Shown one piece after another: positions 28,046 through 35,871 of a stretch of 36,961 nucleotides of DNA. Source of the DNA: a virus; IMG/VR virus record IMGVR_UViG_3300035181_001968, positions 1 to 36,961 of that record; one strand, 5' to 3'. The position numbers were made by a program, and so were the translations under genes. The first letter of the stretch is position 1, and each line of letters starts with the position of its first letter. The notes under the pieces were generated by a model that made no database searches, had not been told where the DNA came from, and saw only the letters and a list, made by a program, of their open reading frames with translations.

Positions 28046-29524
28046 ATGGTTACCTACTCTCCTCAGCAACAAGCTTACTTTGACTGGATTGAAAAAGAAT
28101 CTGGATCTGCAATTTTAGAGGCGACAGCAGGATCAGGTAAAACGTTTACTTTAATCAAGGGTCTTGACCTAATGAAGGGTAAGATCTTCTTCGGTGCTTA
28201 CAACAAGAAGATTGCTGACGAGATCAAGGCCAAAGCTACTCCTAGCAGCTTTTTGACAATCTCTACCATGCACGCCGCTGGATTCAAGATCTGGAAGAGC
28301 TTCGCTGGAAATGTTAAAGTTGAAGGTAATAAGTGTCGTAATCTTTTTAGAGAAGCTTCTGCAAAATATCCGCACTATGCAGTTTTTGAAGCACCAGTAC
28401 TTTCATTGGTATCTTACGCCAAACAAGCTGCAGTAGGAATCACCAAACCAGTTAACAATGTCAATACTTGGATAGAGCTGATTGATCACTTCAGCATTGA
28501 AACACTTGAAAATGACAAGATGATCATCTCATTAGCTAAGAAGCTACTTGAGAAATCAATTTCGCTTGATCACAAGGTTATTGATTTTGATGACATGATT
28601 TACGCTCCCTTGATTCACCAAGCAAAACCTGATCTCTATGATTGGGTGCTGATTGATGAAGCTCAAGACACCAATTCTTCTAGGCGTGCACTTGCACTGT
28701 CAATGCTAAAGCGGGGTGGTAGGTTAGTTGCTGTAGGTGATCGTCACCAAGCGATCTACGGTTTCACCGGTGCTGACGCAGATTCACTTGACTTGATTGC
28801 TAAAGCCGTATCAGCAGTTCAACTTCCCTTGACAGTTACCTATCGTTGCCCTAAAGCTGTAGTTGCTTATGCTCAAAATTGGGTGTCTCACATTACTGCT
28901 CACGAATCTGCACCTGAAGGATTGGTTTCAAGTACAAAACAATCTGATCTGGTTAAATCTGTAAAATCGGGTGATGCGATTCTTTGTCGTTTTAACGCTC
29001 CATTGATCAAGATTGCATATCAATTGATCGCTAATAGCATCCCAGCTAAAGTTGAAGGTCGTGAGATTGGAAGTGGATTGAAGAACCTAGCAAAGCGTTG
29101 GAAAGTTCGTTCTTTCTCTGCTTTGCTTACTAAACTTGATAATTATCGTGAACGTGAAGTTACAAAATTTCGCGCTAAAGAACAAGAAAGCAAAGCTGTT
29201 ACAATTGAAGATCAAGTTGAGTGCTTGAAAATCATCATTGATCTTGTGATCAAGAATAACCCAAACACTGCATCTCCGATTGACGCGATCTGCAATGAAA
29301 TTGACAAGATCTTTGGAGATGACGTTAACAATGAGCATGTGCTTTTGTCAACTATTCATAAATCCAAAGGACGTGAATGGGAAAAAGTGTATTGGTTGCA
29401 AACTGGACCTTCTAAGTGGGCAAGGATGGCTTGGGAACTTGAACAAGAAGACAATCTTTGTTATGTCGCTGCTACCAGAGCTAAACAAGAATTGATCTTG
29501 GTTGAAATGGAACTTGACAAATGA
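28046..29524 (+). CDS. UvrD/Rep-type superfamily 1 DNA helicase
   Basis: A 492-residue SF1A helicase. Motif Q/I: SPQQQAYFDW and ATAGSGKT (Walker A, residues 26-33). Ia: TISTMHAAGF. II: VLIDEAQDTN (Walker B). III: GDRHQAIYGFTGAD. IV: VTYRCPKAVVAYAQ. V: LSTIHKSKGREWEKVYWL. VI: NLCYVAATRAKQELILV. It is much shorter than UvrD (about 720 residues) because the 1B/2B insertions are small, a form common in phages. It should unwind DNA 3' to 5' during replication, repair or recombination. AGGA precedes the ATG. The last codons overlap the PanD start (ATGA). Confidence 0.92.
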   Translation: MVTYSPQQQAYFDWIEKESGSAILEATAGSGKTFTLIKGLDLMKGKIFFGAYNKKIADEIKAKATPSSFLTISTMHAAGFKIWKSFAGNVKVEGNKCRNLFREASAKYPHYAVFEAPVLSLVSYAKQAAVGITKPVNNVNTWIELIDHFSIETLENDKMIISLAKKLLEKSISLDHKVIDFDDMIYAPLIHQAKPDLYDWVLIDEAQDTNSSRRALALSMLKRGGRLVAVGDRHQAIYGFTGADADSLDLIAKAVSAVQLPLTVTYRCPKAVVAYAQNWVSHITAHESAPEGLVSSTKQSDLVKSVKSGDAILCRFNAPLIKIAYQLIANSIPAKVEGREIGSGLKNLAKRWKVRSFSALLTKLDNYREREVTKFRAKEQESKAVTIEDQVECLKIIIDLVIKNNPNTASPIDAICNEIDKIFGDDVNNEHVLLSTIHKSKGREWEKVYWLQTGPSKWARMAWELEQEDNLCYVAATRAKQELILVEMELDK

Positions 29525-29886
29525 ACTATAATTTATGTAGAGCAAAGATTCACAAGGCTACTGTCACAAGTGGAAACGTAAACTATTCAGGTAGTATCAC
29601 GATCTGCAAAGATCTTCTAAAAGCTGCTGGGATCTTGCCGTATGAGCTAGTTCACGTGAACAACGTGAACAGTGCAGCACACTGGGAAACCTACGTGATC
29701 CCAGGTCCAAAAGGTGAAATCATCTTAAACGGTTCTCCTGCTAGACTATTTCAGCCAGGTGACCCAATCGTGATCATGGTATTCAGTGAGTATACAAGAT
29801 TAGAACTTGAAGACTTTGTTCACACTACCCTACTAGTAAATGAGCAGAATCAAGTTACTGAGGTTATTCTAAATCAAATGATTTAA
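29521..29886 (+). CDS. panD: aspartate 1-decarboxylase (pyruvoyl enzyme)
   Basis: A 121-residue PanD homolog, which makes beta-alanine for pantothenate and CoA. Key residues fall at the E. coli numbering: K9 and H11 (RAKIHK), the self-cleavage pair G24-S25 in NYSGSI with Y22, and T57-Y58 in WETYVI. LLKAAGILPYELVHVNNV and GSPARLFQPGDPIVIM match the family. R54 of E. coli is H54 here, which may affect activity. The start overlaps the helicase stop (ATGA), so the two are co-translated. PanD as a phage-borne metabolic gene is unusual. Family assignment is strong; enzymatic activity is inferred. Confidence 0.9.
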   Translation: MNYNLCRAKIHKATVTSGNVNYSGSITICKDLLKAAGILPYELVHVNNVNSAAHWETYVIPGPKGEIILNGSPARLFQPGDPIVIMVFSEYTRLELEDFVHTTLLVNEQNQVTEVILNQMI

Positions 29887-29907
29887 GTCCGGTGCTGACC
29901 TTCTAGA

Positions 29908-29914
29908 ATAAATA
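29908..29914 (+). promoter_or_regulatory. late-type promoter box ATAAATA
   Basis: AGAATAAATAAG lies after the panD stop and 42 bases before the ATG at 29957. It would drive the membrane and secreted protein genes late. Confidence 0.45.
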
Positions 29915-29956
29915 AGTAAAACATAAAATAAGTTTAAACTTCTAGAGGTTAAATCA

Positions 29957-30355
29957 ATGGCACCTAAACAACTTCGCCGCAGCACTGATGTTCCAGATTA
30001 TAGCATATCATCTCATACAGGTGTTAAGTTTGAGCTTAAAGACATTTTTACAATCATCGTAGTAGTGTTCGGTCTTGCTAGTGTTTGGTACGGATTGAAT
30101 TCACGTGTTGAAAAGATAGAATATTACATCTCTCAAGCGCAAATGTCTGACGGTAAGTTTCAAGAAATTCCACCTAGAGTTATCCGTCTAGAAGAAAATG
30201 ACAAGCGTCAAGACGATCAGATCGCAAAGATCAATGGAAAGCTTGATGATCTTCGTAATGACATGAACACACAATTTAAAGCGATGGACGTACACTTTCG
30301 AGACATTGAAGTGATCATGAGCAACAATATTAAATCAAGTGGTAGACAAAAGTGA
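29957..30355 (+). CDS. single-pass membrane protein with coiled coil
   Basis: A 132-residue protein with one membrane span at about 30-46 (IFTIIVVVFGLASVWYGL), a short basic N-terminal region, and a long coiled coil after it (EENDKRQDDQIAKINGKLDDLRNDM). GAGG precedes the ATG. The layout resembles small phage holin-accessory or spanin-like proteins, but no lysis motif is seen. It starts a three-gene overlapping set with the two exported proteins downstream, which suggests an envelope function. Confidence 0.65.
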   Translation: MAPKQLRRSTDVPDYSISSHTGVKFELKDIFTIIVVVFGLASVWYGLNSRVEKIEYYISQAQMSDGKFQEIPPRVIRLEENDKRQDDQIAKINGKLDDLRNDMNTQFKAMDVHFRDIEVIMSNNIKSSGRQK

Positions 30356-30798
30356 AGTTTAAAGTTCTACTTTGTGGAGCTTTATTGCTTGTTTTAAGTT
30401 TAATTTCATCCGCGAGTGATGTCTCTCGCGATGTAGCTCCGATCGGCTTCTATGATACTACCCCAAAACGAATTGACAGAAACGTTTTATACTCTATCTT
30501 CACTCTAAAGATAACATCATGGAGCGACGGTACCCACATAAAAGTCTTCATCTTACCTCGTGACAGCGATACTTCACGTGAGTTCATCTATAAATATTTT
30601 AATGTGATGCCGAATCATTATTATGATATGATCAATGCTTCTAGTTCATCAGGAAAAACAAATTCTGCTTTTGTTATTGAATCTGAAGTTGATCTTGTTC
30701 GTAAGGTGGCTGCAACTTCAGGTGCAGTAGGATTTGCAAATAGATCTATAATTATCAATGTTGGAGAATCTAGTGTTAAGATCATTAACGTTTATTAG
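30352..30798 (+). CDS. exported protein, unknown function
   Basis: 148 residues with a GTG start that overlaps the previous stop (GTGA). A clear signal peptide (KFKVLLCGALLLVLSLISSAS, cleavage near residue 22) predicts export. The cysteine at 8 is inside the hydrophobic core and not a lipobox. The mature part is beta-rich (FTLKITSWSDGTHIKVFILP, REFIYKYFNVMPNHYYD). Its 3' end overlaps the barrel-protein gene by 26 bases. It may be a periplasmic partner of that protein. Confidence 0.65.
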   Translation: MKFKVLLCGALLLVLSLISSASDVSRDVAPIGFYDTTPKRIDRNVLYSIFTLKITSWSDGTHIKVFILPRDSDTSREFIYKYFNVMPNHYYDMINASSSSGKTNSAFVIESEVDLVRKVAATSGAVGFANRSIIINVGESSVKIINVY

Positions 30799-31966
30799 TT
30801 TACTGTTGTTAATGAATCTTTCACATGCAGAAATAGATTCAAGTGATAACAGTACTTCATTCAATGCTTACATTAGCCAAGGTTGGATAAAAACGTCAGC
30901 AAATAAAGTCAGTGGAAGTTCAGACGCAGCAGTTGGATCATTTGACCGTACTGAGATTGGAGCGTATGGATATAAACAACTTAATTCTAATTTTGATATT
31001 AGGCTAAATACCAAGATCTTCAATGATGGTAAAAGGTCAGATAACTTTGAACCTAAGGTGATTTACTTCTTAGGTGATCTACATCAAGAGCTTGTTACCT
31101 CAGTTTATGGAGTTAGAATTGGACGTGTGAAGCACTTGTTAGGTTTTTATAACGGAAGTAGAGATAACCCAGCCTATCGTGATCTTGACATTCTACCCCA
31201 AGCGATCTACCGAGACAACTTCAGAGATATGGCGACTTCAGGTGACGGATTTCAAACTTACTTCTATGAGAGAGATCTACCTGTAGTTGATGTCGAGATT
31301 GAAGCTTCAAGAATGAAACCTGTGTTATTTCCCATGCAAGATATCTTAGCCGGGTTCTTTGGATTTGGTGCACCTTCCGGAAACTTTTCAAGTTCAGCTT
31401 TAGTTTACGGGTTCAATGTCGGAATAAATGAAAAGAAAGGTAATTGGTCTTTGCGTTATGATCTAACTGACATGGACTACGATTATGAAACCGGCAAGAA
31501 CGACATTTTTCCTAGCGGTAAGATGAACACTAATGTTCATTATTTTGGTGCTAGAAAGTACTTTATTAATTCAGACATTACAGCAGAATATATCTTCGTT
31601 AAACGAAACGGTAAAACATGGAACTTTTTGCTAGCATCTGATCCTCAATCTACTCCCTTCGGATACAATCTCACTTATCGCTATAGTCAACATTGCTTTA
31701 CATATTCAGTCAGTTATAATGCTTGGTATTATAGTAACCATGACAAAGATGGTTCTAAAATGCAAGCAATGACAGGAGTTCCTGCTAGTCAAGCATATTC
31801 TAAGGATTTAAATTTTGGTGTAAAATGGTCACATCATCACTGGACGATCAAGGGTGAATTTCACCACATCAATGGCACTAACATGCTGAGCAATATTGAA
31901 AATCAAATCTATCAAACTAAACCAAATTGGAATCTTCTGTCTAGCTCAATAACTTATGAATTTTAA
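30773..31966 (+). CDS. outer-membrane beta-barrel (porin-like) protein
   Basis: 397 residues from the GTG at 30773, chosen because GGAG (30763-30766) is well spaced and the product then begins with a proper signal peptide (LRSLTFISLLLLMNLSHA, cleaved before EIDSS). The mature chain is all amphipathic beta strands rich in Tyr, Phe and Gly (FDIRLNTKIFND, NWSLRYDLTDMDYDY, HYFGARKYF, ITAEYIFVKR, FTYSVSYNAWYY, WTIKGEFHHI). It ends SSSITYEF with a C-terminal aromatic residue, the signature recognised by the BAM machinery. There are no cysteines apart from one. A phage-made outer-membrane protein could block receptors, alter permeability, or be a captured host porin. Confidence 0.75.
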   Translation: MLRSLTFISLLLLMNLSHAEIDSSDNSTSFNAYISQGWIKTSANKVSGSSDAAVGSFDRTEIGAYGYKQLNSNFDIRLNTKIFNDGKRSDNFEPKVIYFLGDLHQELVTSVYGVRIGRVKHLLGFYNGSRDNPAYRDLDILPQAIYRDNFRDMATSGDGFQTYFYERDLPVVDVEIEASRMKPVLFPMQDILAGFFGFGAPSGNFSSSALVYGFNVGINEKKGNWSLRYDLTDMDYDYETGKNDIFPSGKMNTNVHYFGARKYFINSDITAEYIFVKRNGKTWNFLLASDPQSTPFGYNLTYRYSQHCFTYSVSYNAWYYSNHDKDGSKMQAMTGVPASQAYSKDLNFGVKWSHHHWTIKGEFHHINGTNMLSNIENQIYQTKPNWNLLSSSITYEF

Positions 31967-31995
31967 TCAAATTCTTTGAAAATTTTGTTTGTATT

Positions 31996-32006
31996 TATAA
32001 TATAAT
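31996..32006 (+). promoter_or_regulatory. sigma70-type -10 region
   Basis: Overlapping TATAAT boxes (31996-32001 and 32001-32006) lie about 35 bases before the ATG at 32039. The -35 is not clear (TTGAAA at 31976, spacing 14 or 19). Confidence 0.4.
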
Positions 32007-32038
32007 TATCATATCTTCAATCAATATGAGGTTCAAAA

Positions 32039-32416
32039 ATGCTTACCAAAGAAAACATCGCAATTATATACTCTGACATTCGACAAGCACTTGAAGCTGT
32101 AGCCAAAAAACATAATCTCTCGATTGCTAAAACTCTCATCTCTTACAGATCTACTGGATTTAAGCTTACCGGTGAGTTCGGTGACAAAAGTGAGCTCGGT
32201 GAAATCAACCCTTTGTTTCACAAAGACACCGTACGTTACGGCCGAACGATCGGCATGACGGTATCTGACATCGGTAAAACAATCAAGATCGGTACACGTT
32301 CTTATGAAATTCAAGGAATGAGGGGACGCAACTGGGTGATCGGCAAGGATTTTGCTGACGGTAAGATTTACAAGTTGCGCCCTGAAGACGTAAAAGCAAA
32401 GCTCAACAAAGATTAG
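32039..32416 (+). CDS. conserved phage protein, unknown function
   Basis: 125 residues, GAGG before the ATG. Part 1 is helical (SDIRQALEAVAKKHNLSI); part 2 (KLTGEFGDKSELGEINPLFHKD, YGRTIGMTVSDIGKTIKIGTRSYEIQGM) resembles a small family widespread in phages: gaE.ne.F...a..yGl...dlGk.f...g..y.I.Gi. No catalytic residues are known to me. It is followed by a short decayed stretch and two tRNA loci. Confidence 0.68.
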   Translation: MLTKENIAIIYSDIRQALEAVAKKHNLSIAKTLISYRSTGFKLTGEFGDKSELGEINPLFHKDTVRYGRTIGMTVSDIGKTIKIGTRSYEIQGMRGRNWVIGKDFADGKIYKLRPEDVKAKLNKD

Positions 32417-32500
32417 CATGGAGCTCCGGTCAGAAGAGGGTGGGTAAAAATATCATTGAGTTTGAAGATTACCTAAGCAGGCTTGATAAGATCTAGTTTA

Positions 32501-32560
32501 GCCCTTGTAGCTCAGTGGAAGAGTGCACACTAAGTGATAAGTGTAAGTTCAACACCGGGT
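32501..32560 (+). pseudogene. degenerate tRNA
   Basis: The opening GCCCTTGTAGCTCAGTGG and D-arm are tRNA-like, and ACACT/AGTGT could form an anticodon stem with an eight-base loop. The T-arm and 3' acceptor strand are missing or scrambled (GTTCAACACCGGGT). Confidence 0.55.
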
Positions 32561-32564
32561 ATCC

Positions 32565-32637
32565 GTTTCTGTAGCTCAGTGGATAGAGCGCTAGCCTCCG
32601 AAGCTAGAGGTCGTGAGTTTGATTCTCACCAGGAACG
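32565..32637 (+). tRNA. tRNA-Arg(CCG)
   Basis: Acceptor GTTTCTG/CAGGAAC, D-arm GCTC-AGTGGATA-GAGC, anticodon arm CTAGC-CTCCGAA-GCTAG, T-arm GTGAG-TTTGATT-CTCAC. CCA not encoded. Confidence 0.92.
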
Positions 32638-32710
32638 CAAAAGTATACTTTCTTAGAAATGCATGTTAAGATAATCATGCTTTACAAAAATTCTACTTTA
32701 AAGGAAAACT

Positions 32711-32983
32711 ATGAATAAGTTGATAGGATATACATTGATTGTTGCTGGAATTTTCGGCGGAATTTATGTCGGTGCTTGGTTGATGCTTATCGGTGGAATT
32801 GTTGAGATAATTGAAGCAGTTAAATCAACTCCAGTTAATGGGATTGACATAGGGATCGGTTTACTTCGAGTAGTTTTATCTGGGATTGCTGGTTGGGTTA
32901 CAGCGTTCTTTACGTTTTTTGTTGCCAGTGTGTTCTTAGGTGCTAATATCAACGTTCGTCGTAAAAATAGATTTCTACGTTAA
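32711..32983 (+). CDS. small membrane protein
   Basis: 90 residues, mostly two or three membrane spans: about 4-33 (glycine-rich hairpin YTLIVAGIFGGIYVGAWLMLIGGI) and 50-76 (LLRVVLSGIAGWVTAFFTFF), then a basic tail (NVRRKNRFLR). The central KSTPVNGIDIGIGLLRV resembles a small bacterial and phage membrane family that I know only as unnamed. AAAGGA precedes the ATG. It is the last plus-strand gene before a strong terminator. Confidence 0.7.
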   Translation: MNKLIGYTLIVAGIFGGIYVGAWLMLIGGIVEIIEAVKSTPVNGIDIGIGLLRVVLSGIAGWVTAFFTFFVASVFLGANINVRRKNRFLR

Positions 32984-32997
32984 ATCAGCTTCATCTT

Positions 32998-33039
32998 CAT
33001 AGCTTACTCAATGTTACCATTGAGTAAGCTATGATTTTT
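32998..33039 (+). terminator. strong terminator between converging genes
   Basis: A 15-bp perfect stem CATAGCTTACTCAAT (32998-33012) with ATTGAGTAAGCTATG (33019-33033), followed by ATTTTTAG on the plus strand. The minus-strand gene ends at 33038, so the hairpin lies at its 3' end as well, although no T tract follows on that strand. Confidence 0.85.
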
Positions 33040-33370
33040 AGCATTGATCCTGTACATTAAAATCTGATAGGCTTTTCAATACTAGGTTAGAAAGTTCAGT
33101 TTCACGTTTTATCCGATCATCACTTACATAATCAGAATCTTTTGAAAAACTAAGTGGATTCTTCTCTTGAGATGTCTTTAAATGATCATTAACTTTTCTA
33201 ATTACGGCGCTTGAGATCATGAAATTCACTCGTTCAATCATCTCTCTTGGGTCACCCAAAATCGGTAAAGTTATCATCACTTCTCGAGGTGTTAAGCTGC
33301 CTTCTGGGTAGCGACCTAATGCTTGAGCTAAGTGTTTTTTAACTAATTCAATACCGTCAAATGTTTTCAT
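33038..33370 (-). CDS. minus-strand conserved phage protein, unknown function
   Basis: 110 residues, the only clear minus-strand gene in the window. AAAGG stands just before its ATG on that strand. The protein is helical and charged (DGIELVKKHLAQALGRYPEG, EVMITLPILGDPREMIERVNFMISSAVIRKVNDHL). It starts MKTF like the array genes, but the next residues (DGIEL) differ, so it lacks the targeting peptide. It converges on the terminator at 32998 and diverges from the injected-protein array. Function unknown. Confidence 0.65.
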   Translation of the reverse strand: MKTFDGIELVKKHLAQALGRYPEGSLTPREVMITLPILGDPREMIERVNFMISSAVIRKVNDHLKTSQEKNPLSFSKDSDYVSDDRIKRETELSNLVLKSLSDFNVQDQC

Positions 33371-33472
33371 AAAATACCTTTAATTTTATTTATGGCGCCG
33401 TAAAAGGTCAGTATAAGGTGTGTTTTCTTGACTTATCAGATCACATGAGAAACCCTACCCCTTTACGATTAC

Positions 33473-33479
33473 ATAAATA
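33473..33479 (+). promoter_or_regulatory. late-type promoter box for the effector array
   Basis: ACATAAATAATT lies 38 bases before the first TTG start (33518), consistent with late expression of packaged proteins. Confidence 0.45.
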
Positions 33480-33517
33480 ATTCTATTATCCAAGAAAGTT
33501 TAAGAGTGGTATAGAAA

Positions 33518-34315
33518 TTGAAAACGTTTAAACAGTATATTCAAGAAGCATCAGTGACTCCAATCAAATCAACTCCGATTGATTTACAAGAGGCATTTAA
33601 AGTCATTAAGAAGAACTGTTCCGATTCATTGTGGATGTTCGAATTTAAGACTCCGATATGGAGAGGAGAAAAACAACAAAATTCAATCTTAGGAAAAGAT
33701 GGAGTTGCTGTTATTGACACGACGAAATCAGAACGGAAAAGCAAAAATACAAGTAATTGGTACACGTTGATTATCGACAATAGTCCAAAATATAAAGAAT
33801 ATCCAAAAAGAAGTCAATCGCTTATCTGCACGAATAATATTAAATCCGCTGAGGTATATGGAACCCCTATGGCAGTTATTCCATTTAATAGCGCTAAAAT
33901 TGGAGTAGTCAATGCTCCAGATATATGGGATAAAACGATTACTATGGGCGATGAAAGAATGGACATCGAAAGTGCAAACAATTATTTTAATATTCTTAGA
34001 GAATTCGGACTTTCCGACACCAATTGGCAATCATTCGTTGATTTTGACAAGAAACTGAAAACCGATGAAAACTTTAGAGAGGAAGTAGAAGATAGTGTTG
34101 AAGACAAACCTTTAGAAGGCTTGTTGGATGATTTCGTTAATAAAGTCAGAAAAATGTATGATTATCTAGGATTTGAGTTGCTAACCCCAAAACAATATGA
34201 AAAAAGACCGACGACAAGTCGTGAAACAGAAATGTGGGTTGGTGGAGAAGTTGTGTGCCTTAGTGAAAATATTTTCAAAACACTATGTAACGAGTTCAAA
34301 ATTGAAAACATTTAA
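33518..34315 (+). CDS. putative injected ADP-ribosyltransferase, copy 1
   Basis: 265 residues, TTG start. Residues 1-11 MKTFKQYIQEA resemble the N-terminal capsid-targeting peptide of T4 internal head proteins, with a prohead-protease site I-Q-E|A. The rest has the order of an R-S-E ADP-ribosyltransferase: W48-R49-G50; SERKSKNTSNWYTLIIDN; KRSQSLICT (S99/S101) followed by a helix and G; AVIPFNSAKIGVVNAPDIW; and E236-T-E238 in RETEMWVGGEVV (ExE). I therefore infer a mono-ADP-ribosyltransferase packaged in the head and delivered with DNA, as with T4 Alt. It overlaps copy 2 by 14 bases. The enzymatic call comes from motif reading, not alignment. Confidence 0.65.
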   Translation: MKTFKQYIQEASVTPIKSTPIDLQEAFKVIKKNCSDSLWMFEFKTPIWRGEKQQNSILGKDGVAVIDTTKSERKSKNTSNWYTLIIDNSPKYKEYPKRSQSLICTNNIKSAEVYGTPMAVIPFNSAKIGVVNAPDIWDKTITMGDERMDIESANNYFNILREFGLSDTNWQSFVDFDKKLKTDENFREEVEDSVEDKPLEGLLDDFVNKVRKMYDYLGFELLTPKQYEKRPTTSRETEMWVGGEVVCLSENIFKTLCNEFKIENI

Positions 34316-35099
34316 ACAATATATTCAAGAAGCATCAGTGACTCCAATTAAATCGACTCCGATTGATTTACAAGAGGTAAAAGAAATTATTAAAAAGAAC
34401 TGCTCTGATTCATTGTGGATGTTTGAAACCAGAACAGCGATATGGAGAGGTGAAAAGCAACAAGATTCAATCTTAGGAAAAGATGGAGTTGCTATCATTG
34501 ACACAACAAAATCGGAACGGAAAAGTGCATCCGCGAGTAATTGGTACACGTTAATTATCGACAATCATCCAAGATATAAAGAATATCCAAAAAGAAGCAA
34601 GTCACTTATCTGTACGAATAATATAGAAACTGCTGAAGCATATGGAACCCCTATGGCAATTATACCATTTAATAGCGCTAAAATTGGAGTAGTCAATGCT
34701 CCAGATATATGGGATAAGACGACTACTATGGGAGATGAAGAAATGGACCTATTACGTGCAAACAGTTATTTTAATATTCTTAGAGAATTCGGACTTTCAG
34801 ATACTAACTGGCAATCATTCATTGAGTTCGATAAGAAACTGAAAACCGATGAAAACTTTAGAGATTCAGTAGAAAATAGCGTTAAAGGCAAACCTTTAGA
34901 GGACTTATTCGATGATTTTGTTAATAAAGTTAGAAAAATGTATGATGATCTAGGATTTGAATTGCTAAATCCAAAACAATACGAAAAGAGACCGACGACA
35001 AGTCCTGAAACAGAAATGTGGATTGGTGGAAAAGTTCTATGTCTTCGTGAAAGCATTTTCAAAACATTGTGTAGCGAGTTCAAAATTGAAAACATTTAA
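34302..35099 (+). CDS. putative injected ADP-ribosyltransferase, copy 2
   Basis: 265 residues from the TTG at 34302, which lies inside the last codons of copy 1; the start is fixed by identity of MKTFKQYIQEAS with the other copies and by GAGTTC upstream. It is very close to copy 1 along its whole length. WRGEKQQ, ERKSASASNWYTL, KRSKSLICT and PETEMWIGGKV keep the R, S and ExE positions. Differences cluster around residues 140-155 (MGDEEMDLLRANSYF) and in the central acidic stretch. A longer in-frame reading back to 34197 would lie inside copy 1 and is rejected. Confidence 0.65.
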   Translation: MKTFKQYIQEASVTPIKSTPIDLQEVKEIIKKNCSDSLWMFETRTAIWRGEKQQDSILGKDGVAIIDTTKSERKSASASNWYTLIIDNHPRYKEYPKRSKSLICTNNIETAEAYGTPMAIIPFNSAKIGVVNAPDIWDKTTTMGDEEMDLLRANSYFNILREFGLSDTNWQSFIEFDKKLKTDENFRDSVENSVKGKPLEDLFDDFVNKVRKMYDDLGFELLNPKQYEKRPTTSPETEMWIGGKVLCLRESIFKTLCSEFKIENI

Positions 35100-35871
35100 A
35101 CAATATATTCAAGAAGCATCAGTGACTCCAATTAAATCGACTCAACTTGATCTACAAGAAGTAGAAGAAATTATTAAAAAGAACTGCTCTGATTCATTGT
35201 GGATGTTTGAATCTAAGACTCCAATATGGAGAGGTGAAATGCGACAAGATTCAATCTTAGGAAAAAATGGAGTTGCTATCGTTGACACAACAAAATCGGA
35301 ACGAAAAAGTCAAAATACAAGTAATTGGTACACGTTAATTATTGACAATCATCCAAGATATAAAGAATATCCAAAAAGAAGTCAATCGCTCATTTGTACG
35401 AATGATATCGAAACTGCTAAAAGATATGGAACCCCTATGGCAATTATACCATTTAATAATGCTAAAATTGTGATAGTAAATGATCCAGATATATGGTATA
35501 AAATAATTGTAATGGGCAATGAAAGAATGATGATAGAAAATGCAAACGATTATTTTGATATTCTTAGAAAATTCGGACTTTCAGATACCAATTGGCAGTC
35601 ATTCATTGATTTTGATAAGAGATTGAAAACCGATGAAAACTTTAGAGATTCAGTAAAAGATAGTGTTGAAGGAAAACCAATAGAGAGTTTGCTGGATGAT
35701 TTTGTTAATAAAGTTAGAAAAATGTATGGTGATCTAGGCTTTAAATTGCTGACTCCAAAACAATACGAAAAGAGACGTGAAACAGAAATATGGATTGGTG
35801 GAGAAGTTGTGTGCCTTAGTGAAAGCATTTTCGAATCATTGTGTAGCAAGTTCAAAAATGAAAACGTTTAA
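35086..35871 (+). CDS. putative injected ADP-ribosyltransferase, copy 3
   Basis: 261 residues from the TTG at 35086, again overlapping the previous gene by 14 bases. WRGEMRQ, KRSQSLICT and RETEIWIGGEV are kept, while the loop before ExE has lost the four residues PTTS present in copies 1 and 2. The region MAIIPFNNAKIVIVNDPDIWYKIIVMGNERM differs most from the other copies, where the consensus is SAKIGVVNAPDIW, so target or regulatory contacts may differ. The targeting peptide MKTFKQYIQEA is unchanged. Confidence 0.63.
   Translation: MKTFKQYIQEASVTPIKSTQLDLQEVEEIIKKNCSDSLWMFESKTPIWRGEMRQDSILGKNGVAIVDTTKSERKSQNTSNWYTLIIDNHPRYKEYPKRSQSLICTNDIETAKRYGTPMAIIPFNNAKIVIVNDPDIWYKIIVMGNERMMIENANDYFDILRKFGLSDTNWQSFIDFDKRLKTDENFRDSVKDSVEGKPIESLLDDFVNKVRKMYGDLGFKLLTPKQYEKRRETEIWIGGEVVCLSESIFESLCSKFKNENV

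Noticed and set aside
33473-33780. Minus-strand open frames across the effector array
   Set aside because: They recur at the same place in every copy because the copies are repeated. They have no ribosome binding sites and are antisense shadows of the plus-strand genes.
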